A stretch of 64,000 bases of DNA from Halobaculum gomorrense (GTDB lineage Archaea > Halobacteriota > Halobacteria > Halobacteriales > Haloferacaceae). Shown here in pieces: positions 1 through 7,604 of this stretch; position 1 is the stretch's first letter; each line of letters opens with the position of its first letter. The notes beneath the pieces are model-generated. The model was given only the letters and a program-made list of their open reading frames with translations, was not told where the DNA came from and ran no database searches. The stretch is taken from NCBI RefSeq assembly GCF_900129775.1, contig NZ_FQWV01000007.1:1-64000 (forward strand). The letters run 5' to 3'. A program made the position numbers and the translations under genes.

Positions 1-352
<352 letters not shown>

Positions 353-385
353 GTTCCTCCCCGTGAAGGGAGGGGGTGGCGGGAA

Positions 386-404
386 GTCACGCGCGAAGCG
401 TGAC
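386..404 (-). other. Hairpin in the pre-16S leader
   Basis: A perfect inverted repeat, GTCACGC-5 nt-GCGTGAC, sits about 35 bp upstream of the mature 16S 5' end. It lies within the transcribed leader and could be part of the folded pre-rRNA. The main 16S processing stem needs the sequence 3' of 16S, which is outside the window, so a role in processing cannot be tested here. Confidence 0.55.
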
Positions 405-615
405 CTCACCATTGCGTGGTCCATGTTCGGCGACACCAATCGGGTGACACCGAACTATCGAGGCTCACATCAGATACCGTCTTGCGGCGGACCGCAGGGG
501 CGGAATCCTCATCTCTTGCGGATATCGACGTACTTCGCCAGGGGACTTAACCCCTTCGAAGCCCGTTGACGAGGCGAACCGCGACGGGGTTGAACCGCCT
601 CGACTCGCATCGTGT

Positions 616-653
616 CTTCGCATTGTATCCAATGCCGGTTCCGTTCATAAGGG
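616..653 (-). promoter_or_regulatory. rRNA operon promoter, proximal copy
   Basis: On the minus strand a TATA-like element CCCTTATGAAC (about 643-653) is followed some 25 bp later by ATGCGAAG (616-623). TGCGAA-type sequences mark transcription starts of known haloarchaeal rRNA promoters. The promoter lies about 265 bp upstream of the 16S 5' end and shares its layout with the distal copy at 720-757. Confidence 0.75.
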
Positions 654-719
654 CATCGGAACGAACTCCGACATACCCCGGAAGGGCATGCCGTGTCTCC
701 CGGGGCGTCCCGGGGCGAC

Positions 720-757
720 CTTCGCATTTCTTCGAATGGCAGGGTAACATAAAAGAC
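720..757 (-). promoter_or_regulatory. rRNA operon promoter, distal copy
   Basis: The minus strand reads CGACGGTCTTTTATGTTACC, then about 20 bp later ATGCGAAG (720-727). The CGACGG...TTTATG...ACCC block followed by TGCGAA resembles the classic haloarchaeal rRNA P1 promoter. Together with the proximal copy this gives the tandem promoter arrangement expected of a strongly expressed rRNA operon. A further copy nearer 830 is possible but I could not support it. Confidence 0.8.
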
Positions 758-898
758 CGTCGTCTCGGGACCGCCACGTCATGCGGTTTCACGCCTCGGT
801 ACGAGGTACGATCGTGAACGATCTCCCGAAGACGGATGTAGAGGGTAGCGTTGCGACTGCCACGGAGGTCGACAAAGAACGGTCGGCGCGTGTGGAGA

Positions 899-1207
899 TC
901 AGCTCTCGAGGTGTTCGATGCCTTTCTTCGCAACGTTCGCTTCGGTGATTTCGTCGGGCATCCAATCGGGCTTGTTGTCCGGTGCGGACTCCCGCCAGGA
1001 CCACCCCTCGTAGATGTGAACCTTGTCGGTACCCTTCTCTCGAAGCCGGAGTTCGATCCGATCGGCTGCGTCCTCCGAGCTTGCCGGCTCAAGGCGCCGG
1101 GCGGCTTTCAGCGCGGCCTGCCGCGGCGTGTTGCCGGAGAAGACGCTCTCCTCGGTTCCGTCACCCTCGCGTAGCGCGAAGTTCCGCTTACCGTCCTCAC
1201 GTACCAT
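899..1207 (-). CDS. Non-histone chromosomal protein MC1
   Basis: A 102-aa member of the MC1 family, a small monomeric archaeal DNA-bending chromatin protein. It shows the family pattern in order: NFALRE near residue 9, FSGNTPRQAALKAARR, IELRLREKGTDKVHIYEGW in the centre, then WMPDEITEANVAKKGIEHLE at the C-terminus. The length matches the family (about 90-105 aa). The start at 1207 has a GGAGG ribosome-binding site about 10 nt upstream, and a TATA-like TTTATCATAC lies near 1250. It is the first gene upstream of the rRNA operon and points the same way, so its 3' end adjoins the rRNA promoter region. An open frame extends upstream of this start but is not conserved-looking. Confidence 0.95.
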   Translation of the reverse strand: MVREDGKRNFALREGDGTEESVFSGNTPRQAALKAARRLEPASSEDAADRIELRLREKGTDKVHIYEGWSWRESAPDNKPDWMPDEITEANVAKKGIEHLES

Positions 1208-1483
1208 GGTTTTTCGCCTCCGTGTGAAGCGAACACACACTGTATGATAAACGTATCGGGGGAATGACCCCTGCAATCGGGGAAAGAATAATGTATGGGG
1301 CTGTGCTCGGCCCGACACTTCGCGGGCGATCAGTCGAGAACGGCCAACCAGACCGACACCGCAACCAATCACAGCAGGAACGATAGACGACTCGACTCCG
1401 ACACGGCCGGCCCTAATCCGGAGCAAGCAGCCGTAAACAACACTTATGTATCTCGTCGGGGGAGTGACGGGGTACCGAAGGCG

Positions 1484-1681
1484 ATGGTCCGGAAGAAGAC
1501 GCTCAGCCCGAGTGGCGCCAAGGACGAGAACGGCGAGTACCACAACGTCCACGTGAATCTGCACGAGGATGAACTCGCCGTCGCCGGCATGGATATCGGC
1601 GACGAGGTGTTCGTTCGCGTCCGTGACGGCAAGATTATCATTCAAAAAGCGGACCCCGACGAGGTAGAACACGACTTCTAA
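1484..1681 (+). CDS. AbrB/SpoVT-type DNA-binding domain protein
   Basis: A 65-aa protein starting MVRKKTLSP. Residues about 22-60 (VHVNLHEDELAVAGMDIGDEVFVRVRDGKIIIQKA) fit the swapped-hairpin AbrB/SpoVT fold found in transcription factors and antitoxins. The upstream in-frame extension to 1295 is dissimilar in composition, so I chose the ATG at 1484. No toxin gene lies beside it, so a regulator is more likely than an antitoxin. It lies 59 bp before pyrD on the same strand and may share its transcript. Its target is unknown. Confidence 0.8.
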   Translation: MVRKKTLSPSGAKDENGEYHNVHVNLHEDELAVAGMDIGDEVFVRVRDGKIIIQKADPDEVEHDF

Positions 1682-1709
1682 CACCGAGTGATCCCCGCAG
1701 TTCAAGGGC

Positions 1710-1732
1710 GTGCCGGGTCTGAAACTCGGCAC
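1710..1732 (+). other. Hairpin between the AbrB-like gene and pyrD
   Basis: GTGCCGGGT-CTGAA-ACTCGGCAC can form a 9-bp stem with one G-U pair and a 5-nt loop, ending 8 bp before the pyrD start codon. It could sequester the pyrD translation start region or stabilise the end of the upstream mRNA. No U-tract follows, so it is not an obvious terminator. Confidence 0.4.
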
Positions 1733-1740
1733 GCACCGCA

Positions 1741-2796
1741 ATGAGGGCCTACGATATCGCGAAGCCGGCGCTGTACGCACTTCCCGCCGAGACTGCACAC
1801 GAGACCACCCAACGGCTTCTACGAGCGGTGCAGGGAACGCCGATCGAGTCGCTCCTCCGCGACCGCTACGCCGTCAGCGACGAGCGACTGCACACGGAGG
1901 CGTTCGGCCTCGACTTCCCGACACCCGTCGGCGTCGCAGCGGGCTTCGACAAGAACGCTCGCGTCCCGCGCGCGCTCGCCGCGCTCGGCTTCGGACACGT
2001 CGAGGTCGGCGGCGTCACCGCCGAACGGCAGCCCGGCAACTCCCGCCCGCGGATGTTCCGACTCGTCGAGGACGAGGCCATCGTCAACCGAATGGGCTTC
2101 AACAACGACGGCGCCGACCGCGTCGGCGACAGGCTCGACCGCGAGCCCGCACCCGAGGTTCCCCTCGGCGTCAACGTCGGGAAGTCGAAATCCACGCCGC
2201 TTTCGGAGGCGGCCGACGACTACCTCTACACCTACGAGCGCGTGGGCGCGCACGCGGACTACGTCGCGGTCAACGTCTCCTCGCCGAACACGCCCGGGCT
2301 CCGCTCACTCCAGAACCGCGAGTCGCTGGAGCGGATCCTCGGCACCCTCTCGGACGCCGGCGCCGACCCGCTGCTCGTGAAGTTCTCCCCCGATCTCCCG
2401 GAGCCCGCCGTCGAGGAGGCGCTGGCCGTCGTCGACGACCTCGACCTGGACGGCGTCGTCGCGACCAACACCACGACCGATCGCCCGGAATCGCTCCGGA
2501 GCCCCCAGCGGGCCGAGCGCGGCGGGCTCTCGGGTAAGCCCATCGAGGAGCGCGCCACGGGCATGGTCCGCTTCATCGCCGAGCGCACCGACGTGCCGGT
2601 CGTCGGTGTCGGCGGCGTCTCGGACGCCGCGGGCGCGTACGCGAAGATCCGTGCCGGCGCGAGCCTCGTACAGCTCTACACGGGGCTCGTCTACGAGGGG
2701 CCGAGCCTCGCGCGCGACATCAACGAGGGGCTGCTCGACCGACTGGAACGCGACGGCTTCGACTCCGTCGCCGACGCGGTCGGCGCCGACCTGTAG
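1741..2796 (+). CDS. pyrD: Dihydroorotate dehydrogenase, class 2 (quinone)
   Basis: 351 aa. It oxidises dihydroorotate to orotate in de novo pyrimidine synthesis using FMN, passing electrons to membrane quinone. The class 2 layout is visible: an N-terminal helical segment (residues 1-45), then the TIM-barrel motifs PVGVAAGFDKNA (62-73), GGVTAERQPGNSRPR (90-104) and VNRMGFNN (115-122). The active-site loop VNVSSPNTPGLR (about 177-188) carries the serine that acts as base in this class. VVGVGGVSDAAGAY and LVQLYTGLVYEGP near the C-terminus are the FMN phosphate-binding region. Length is normal for class 2. The downstream genes are convergent. Confidence 0.97.
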   Translation: MRAYDIAKPALYALPAETAHETTQRLLRAVQGTPIESLLRDRYAVSDERLHTEAFGLDFPTPVGVAAGFDKNARVPRALAALGFGHVEVGGVTAERQPGNSRPRMFRLVEDEAIVNRMGFNNDGADRVGDRLDREPAPEVPLGVNVGKSKSTPLSEAADDYLYTYERVGAHADYVAVNVSSPNTPGLRSLQNRESLERILGTLSDAGADPLLVKFSPDLPEPAVEEALAVVDDLDLDGVVATNTTTDRPESLRSPQRAERGGLSGKPIEERATGMVRFIAERTDVPVVGVGGVSDAAGAYAKIRAGASLVQLYTGLVYEGPSLARDINEGLLDRLERDGFDSVADAVGADL

Positions 2797-2807
2797 CCGT
2801 CACCGGC

Positions 2808-3080
2808 TCAAGCGCCGAGCGTGTACAGCAGAACCGCAACCGAGACGACCCCGAGACCGACGCCGACGGCCGCGAACGCCGGCCGGGCGGCGACCCCGTT
2901 CAGATCGTCCCCGCGAACTAGGGGGCGGCCGAATACCCACAGTACGCCGAGGCCGACGATGACCGACAGCCCGGCCTCGGCGACCGCGCCGTTCGCGAAC
3001 TCGAGTGCGCCGAGCGCGACCTGGCACGCGCCCGAGAGCGCGAAGCCGCACAGCGAGAGGACGCGCACGTCCACGCTCAC
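2808..3080 (-). CDS. Small membrane protein, downstream paralog of a tandem pair
   Basis: A 90-aa protein with a GTG start that overlaps the stop of the upstream gene by 4 nt (GTGA), so the two are probably translationally coupled. It has two or three hydrophobic segments, including GLSVIVGLGVLWVFGRPLV and the C-terminal FAAVGVGLGVVSVAVLLY. It is clearly paralogous to the upstream protein: both contain GFA, a QV.LGA stretch, VFGR.LVRGDDLNG and ARP.F.AVGV. Function unknown. The signature RGDDLNG between the last two helices is charged and perfectly kept in both. Confidence 0.75.
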   Translation of the reverse strand: MSVDVRVLSLCGFALSGACQVALGALEFANGAVAEAGLSVIVGLGVLWVFGRPLVRGDDLNGVAARPAFAAVGVGLGVVSVAVLLYTLGA

Positions 3081-3346
3081 GCGACCAGCACCCCGACGGT
3101 GAGTACGGCCGATATCACGCCCGATGCGACGCCGACGGCGACGAACAGCGGCCGAGTCGCGAGTCCGTTCAGGTCGTCGCCGCGAACGAGCGCGCGGCCG
3201 AACACGCCCGCGACCAGCAGCCCCCCGAGCACGGAGAACAGCGGATTCGCGGGGGCGTCGCCGCTCGCGTACATCGCCGCGCCGAGGACGACCTGCGAGA
3301 CGCCGGCGACGGCGAACCCGCCCAGCGAGAGGGCACATCTGTTCAC
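3077..3346 (-). CDS. Small membrane protein, upstream paralog of a tandem pair
   Basis: An 89-aa protein with a GTG start at 3346 and about three transmembrane segments (GFAVAGVSQVVLGAAMY, LFSVLGGLLVAGVFGRALV, FVAVGVASGVISAVLTVGVL). It shares the RGDDLNG signature and overall architecture with the downstream gene, indicating a tandem duplication. Co-expressed paralogous membrane proteins of this size often form a two-component complex; here that is inference. The pair sits downstream of valS on the same strand, 66 bp from its stop. Confidence 0.75.
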   Translation of the reverse strand: MNRCALSLGGFAVAGVSQVVLGAAMYASGDAPANPLFSVLGGLLVAGVFGRALVRGDDLNGLATRPLFVAVGVASGVISAVLTVGVLVA

Positions 3347-3412
3347 GAGTTGAGGTTCGGTCGCGCCGAGAAGACGGTTGGGATCGACACGTGGGACGCC
3401 CGGCAGGGACGC

Positions 3413-6091
3413 CTACTCGTCGTCGTGGACGATGACGACGGCGTCCTCCGGCTGGAGCAGTTCTCCCTCGCCGGAGTAGCGTCGCTCGCGCTCGACCTCG
3501 AACAGGTCCGCGCCGAGCGTCTCCCCGGCGACGTGGAGTTCGCCGTCGACGATCTCGTACTCCTCCTGTGCGATCGCCGCCTCGATGTCGCCGACCTGCT
3601 CGCCGTACTGCGGGCCGACCTGGGCGTAGTCGAGGTCGATGCCGGTGATCACTGACTCCACTTCCGGCTCCTCGTCGAGGACGGTCATGTCGCCGACGTT
3701 CATGACGCCGCGAACGTCGTCGCCGAAGGCGGCCAGGTCGCCCTCGCCGAACACCTCGACGCGGTCGAGTTCGGCGTTGAGCGGGAGCCCCCGCTCGCTC
3801 TTGTACCGGCGGAGCGCGCCGACGACGGACATCGCGGCGGTGCCGGCGGCGTGATCGGCCTCGACGCCGAGCGGCTCGGGCCACTCGCACAGGTGGACGG
3901 AGTCGAACGCCTCGCCGTCGTCGTCCACGTCGCCCGCGGCGTCCCCGGCGTACATGTCCTGCCACAGTTCCTCGGTGACGTGCGCGAGCATCGGCGCGAA
4001 CAGCTTCAGGAAGCGCTCGTGAGCGACCGACAGCGTGTACCGCGCGGCCGGATCGTCGTCGTTGGCCTCTCGAACGCGGGTCTTTGCGACCTCCAGGTAG
4101 TCGTCACAGAAGGTGTGCCAGAAGAAGCCGCGGAGGCCGTCGCGGGCCTTCGAGAACTCCCGGTTCTCCAGGTGCTCGGTGAGCGTCTCGGTGAGGTCGT
4201 CCAGTTCCGCGAGGAGCCAGCGGTCGAGCTCCCGCAGGTCGTCGTGGTCGAGGGCTGGGCGGGCATTCCGGCCGCCCTCACCGACGAGCGACTCGACGAG
4301 CTTCGAGGCGTTCCACAGCTTCTGGAGCAGCTTCTCGCCGGCGCGCAGCCCCTTCTCGTTGTACGGGAGGTCGTCGCCGATAGCGGAGCCGGCCGCCCAG
4401 AAGCGCGCGGCGTCGACGGGGTACTCGGCGAGCACCTCCCGCGGGAGCACGACGTTCCCCTTCGATTTGGACATCGCCTCGCGGTTCTCGTCGAGCACCA
4501 TCCCGTTGATGAGCGTCTGCTCGAACGGCACCTCCCCGGTGTGCTCGTAGCACTTGACGACGGTGTGGAACAGCCAGAAGCTGATGATGTCGTGGCCCTG
4601 CGGGCGCATGTCGAAGCGGTACAGCTCCGGGTGCTCCATCGTGAACTCCCCGGCCTCCTCGTCCCAGTCCCAGCCGGCGTTGATCAGCGGCGTCAGGCTG
4701 GAGGTAGCCCACGTGTCGAGCACGTCCTCCTCGGGCTCGAACTCGCCGTGCCCGCACGCCGGGCAGGCGTCGACCGGCGGGTCGTCCGACAGCGGATCGA
4801 CCGGGAGGTCGGCCTTCGCGGCGATGACCTCCTCGCCGCAGTCCTCGCAGTACCAGACGGGGAACGGGATGCCCGAGGAGCGCTGGCGAGAGATGAGCCA
4901 GTCCCACTGCAGCCCCTCGACCCAGTGTTTGTACCGGGTGAACATCTTCTCGGGGAACCACTCCATCTCCCGACCCGCCTCCAGGTACTCGTCGGCCTTG
5001 TCGAGCAGTTCGATGTACCACTGCTCGGTGACGAGGAACTCGACGCTCGTCCCGCACCGCTCGTGGACGTTGACGGTGTGGGTGATGGGTCGGCGGTCGA
5101 GCAGCGCGCCCGCGTCGTCGAGATCCTCGACGATGGCCTCGCCGGCCTCCGTCGAGTGCATCCCCTCGTACTCCTCGGCGACCTCGGTCATGTGGCCGGA
5201 CTCGTCGATGGCGACGCGCAGGTCCAGATCGTGGATCTGGTACCACTCGATGTCGTTTTGATCGCCGAACGTACAGCACATGACGATCCCCGAGCCGGTC
5301 TCCATGTCGACGGTCTCGTCGGCGAGGATCGGCACCTCGTGACCGAACAGCGGGATCTCGGCGGACTCGCCGACGAGGTGTTGGTTCTCGTCGTCGTCGG
5401 GGTGGACGAAGACCGCGACACACGCCGGGAGAAGTTCGGGGCGGGTGGTGGAGATGGTGAACGCCTCGTCGCTTCCGGACACGCCGAAGGCGATGTCGTG
5501 GAAGTGGCTGTCCTGCTCGTCGTCCTCGGTCTCTACCTGTGAGATGGCGGTCTCGCACTCGGGACACCAGATCGCGGGCGCCTTCTCTCGGTACTCTCGC
5601 CCCTGCTCGTACAGGTCGATGAACGAGAGCTGCGAGATACGCTGGACGCGCGGCTCGATCGTCTGGTAGGTGTGGTTCCAGTCGACGGAGACGCCCAGAC
5701 CCTGGATGTTCTCGGTGAACTGCTCCTCGTAGTTGGCACACACCTCGCGGCACTTGCGCTGGAACTCCCGGCGCTCGAAGTCCTGATGGCGGATGTCGAG
5801 TTCGTCCTCGGTGAGCCGCTCGGAGGCGATGCCGTTGTCGTCGTAGCCGAACGGGAAGAACGTCGTCTCCCCGTTCATGCGCTCGAAGCGGGCGACGAAG
5901 TCCTGCAGGGTGAACCCGTACAGGTGACCCATGTGGAGGTCCCCGGATACCGTCGGCGGCGGGGAGTCGATGGAGAAGACGGTGTTCGGATCGGTCGCGG
6001 CCTCCTCGTCGTACGCGTACGTCTCCTGGTCGACCCAGCGCCGCTGCCACTCGGGCTCTGTGGTCTCCGGGTCGTAGTCCCCACTGGGCAT
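3413..6091 (-). CDS. valS: Valyl-tRNA synthetase
   Basis: 892 aa, class I aminoacyl-tRNA synthetase charging tRNA-Val in the cytoplasm. It shows the HIGH-type motif PPPTVSGDLHMGHLYGF (HMGH at 53-56), a long editing (CP1) insertion and two CxxC zinc knuckles (WCPECE near 180; WYCEDCGEE and ACPACGHGEFE near 430-460). RPQGHDIISFW precedes the KMSKS-type loop REAMSKSKGN (around residue 535), followed by an anticodon-binding C-terminal domain. Length fits archaeal ValRS. A TATA-like GCTTAAC sits about 28 bp before the ATG, so the transcript is probably leaderless; there is no room for a regulatory leader. Confidence 0.97.
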   Translation of the reverse strand: MPSGDYDPETTEPEWQRRWVDQETYAYDEEAATDPNTVFSIDSPPPTVSGDLHMGHLYGFTLQDFVARFERMNGETTFFPFGYDDNGIASERLTEDELDIRHQDFERREFQRKCREVCANYEEQFTENIQGLGVSVDWNHTYQTIEPRVQRISQLSFIDLYEQGREYREKAPAIWCPECETAISQVETEDDEQDSHFHDIAFGVSGSDEAFTISTTRPELLPACVAVFVHPDDDENQHLVGESAEIPLFGHEVPILADETVDMETGSGIVMCCTFGDQNDIEWYQIHDLDLRVAIDESGHMTEVAEEYEGMHSTEAGEAIVEDLDDAGALLDRRPITHTVNVHERCGTSVEFLVTEQWYIELLDKADEYLEAGREMEWFPEKMFTRYKHWVEGLQWDWLISRQRSSGIPFPVWYCEDCGEEVIAAKADLPVDPLSDDPPVDACPACGHGEFEPEEDVLDTWATSSLTPLINAGWDWDEEAGEFTMEHPELYRFDMRPQGHDIISFWLFHTVVKCYEHTGEVPFEQTLINGMVLDENREAMSKSKGNVVLPREVLAEYPVDAARFWAAGSAIGDDLPYNEKGLRAGEKLLQKLWNASKLVESLVGEGGRNARPALDHDDLRELDRWLLAELDDLTETLTEHLENREFSKARDGLRGFFWHTFCDDYLEVAKTRVREANDDDPAARYTLSVAHERFLKLFAPMLAHVTEELWQDMYAGDAAGDVDDDGEAFDSVHLCEWPEPLGVEADHAAGTAAMSVVGALRRYKSERGLPLNAELDRVEVFGEGDLAAFGDDVRGVMNVGDMTVLDEEPEVESVITGIDLDYAQVGPQYGEQVGDIEAAIAQEEYEIVDGELHVAGETLGADLFEVERERRYSGEGELLQPEDAVVIVHDDE

Positions 6092-6276
6092 TACATCCGT
6101 ACTTCCCCGGAACGCCTGTTAAGCGCCTCGGTTGTCAGGGAGCGCGTGCCACGGCCTCCGGGCGGTCGCGTCGCCGCGCCGGCGACAGTCGCGACCGCGG
6201 CGGCGACCCCGCTTTTCGGTCCCCGCCGGGGCGCGACCGGCCAACGGTTATGCTCCGCCCGCCCGACGCGTCTCTC

Positions 6277-6981
6277 ATGACCACGGCAGTCATCGCGGGC
6301 GTCGGTCCGGGACTTGGGGAATCGGTTGCGCGGCGCTTCGCCGCAGAGGGGTGCGAGATCGGCCTGCTCGCGCGCAGCGGCGACTACCTCGACGAGTTGG
6401 CTGCCGACCTCCCAACCGAAGCGGTCGCCGCCCCCGCGAACCTGGCGGAGCCGGCCGACATCGCGGCCGCCTTCGACCGCATCCGCGACGGGCTCGGCCC
6501 GGTCGACGTGCTCGTGAACCACGCCAGTGCGGCCTCGTGGACCGGGCTGCAGGACACCTCGCTCGACGCGTTCGACCGGGCATACGAGGTCGGGCCGCGC
6601 GCGGATTTCCTGTGCTCGCAGGCGGCCGTCCGCGACATGCTCGACGAGGCCCGACCGGCCGACGAACGGGGCGGGACGATCATCTTCACGGGCGCGACCA
6701 CGTCCGTGCGCGGGCGCGAGGGCGCGGTGGGGTTCTCGATGGCGAAGTTCGGCTCCCGCGGCCTCGCGGAGTCGATGGCGCGGGAACTCGGCCCGGAGGG
6801 CGTCCACGTCGCGCACGCGGTGATCGACGGCGGCATCCTCACCCCGGGAGTGGAGACGGACACCCCCGAAGAGTACCTCGACCCGGACGCCATCGCCGAC
6901 AGCTACTGGCATCTCGTGCAGCAGGACCGCAGCGCGTGGACGCTCGAACTGGACCTGCGGCCGCACGTCGAGGACTTCTAA
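6277..6981 (+). CDS. Atypical SDR-family oxidoreductase lacking the catalytic tyrosine
   Basis: 234 aa, Rossmann-fold short-chain dehydrogenase/reductase. The nucleotide-binding glycine loop AGVGPGLGESVARRF is at the N-terminus, and VLVNHASAAS is a variant of the NNAG motif. The position of the usual YxxxK active site reads FSMAKFG, so the tyrosine is phenylalanine while the lysine remains. The C-terminal part (LAESMARELGPEGVHVAHAVIDGGI) matches a subfamily of SDRs known to lack this tyrosine. Substrate unknown; it may bind cofactor without classical dehydrogenase chemistry. I preferred the ATG at 6277 over 6250, because a TATA-like GGTTATG lies 27 bp before it. Confidence 0.85.
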   Translation: MTTAVIAGVGPGLGESVARRFAAEGCEIGLLARSGDYLDELAADLPTEAVAAPANLAEPADIAAAFDRIRDGLGPVDVLVNHASAASWTGLQDTSLDAFDRAYEVGPRADFLCSQAAVRDMLDEARPADERGGTIIFTGATTSVRGREGAVGFSMAKFGSRGLAESMARELGPEGVHVAHAVIDGGILTPGVETDTPEEYLDPDAIADSYWHLVQQDRSAWTLELDLRPHVEDF

Positions 6982-7604
6982 CCGACCACTTTTCACGGGA
7001 GCCTCGCGCCCCTGCGGGGCGCTCGAGCCCCGCGAAAACCCGTCGATGATCAAAAGGCCGCTCGCTCGGCCTACGGCCTCGCTCACGGTTCGAGACGTAG
7101 TGACCCGCTGTGGCGCGCGACCGGCCGCGCCCTGTGCGCGGCCGCCGCGCGCGAGGGATGAGCCGGGCGGTAGCGAGGCGAATCGGCTGGGGAGGACGTG
7201 GGCGTAACGGTGCTGTAGGGTGGGACTGAAAAGGGTCGCGGCTGTGCGCGAAGGCGCAGAACCGGCAAGCACCGCAGCGAGGCCGAAGGCCGAGCGAGGA
7301 GCGTGGTTCGAACGGCCGGCAAGCCGGCCGTTCATCATCACGAGAGAGCTTCGCTCTCTCGAACGACAGCGCTCGCACCGAGCGCACAGCCGCGAAGGCT
7401 TTCGCGGTCCATCGTTACGATTCGGACACAATGACCGATCGACCGCGGAGGGAAAGGTTCATCCGCCGAAGCGCCCCGACCTACTCGTAGTTGCCGGTGC
7501 GGTCCGCCGACCCGACCCGACGCGACTCGATCCGACCCTGCCGGCCCCGATCAACGCGGACCGCGCCACCCCGAGATCCAACCGCCCATGACGACACCCA
7601 ACGA
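6982..7604. repeat. Hairpin-rich intergenic stretch without a recognisable gene
   Basis: This 620-bp gap contains at least four perfect short inverted repeats: 7006-7022 (GCGCCCC/GGGGCGC), 7310-7333 (11-bp arms, 2-nt loop), 7341-7361 (CGAGAGAGC/GCTCTCTCG) and 7390-7407 (CCGCGAA/TTCGCGG). GGCCTACGGCC-like mini-palindromes lie between them. Open frames here have basic, arginine-rich translations unlike haloarchaeal proteins, so I call no gene. The first hairpin may terminate the SDR transcript. Confidence 0.6.

Noticed and set aside
1295-1483. N-terminal extension of the AbrB-like protein
   Set aside because: The extension is polar and unlike the family; the ATG at 1484 gives the expected length.
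1484-1681. Toxin-antitoxin module
   Set aside because: The AbrB fold occurs in antitoxins, but no toxin-sized gene lies beside it; pyrD follows directly.
3851-5542. Long open frame (563 codons) opposite valS, and similar long frames opposite other genes
   Set aside because: GC-rich haloarchaeal genes leave long open antisense frames. These translations lack recognisable domains and mirror the codon pattern of the real gene on the other strand.
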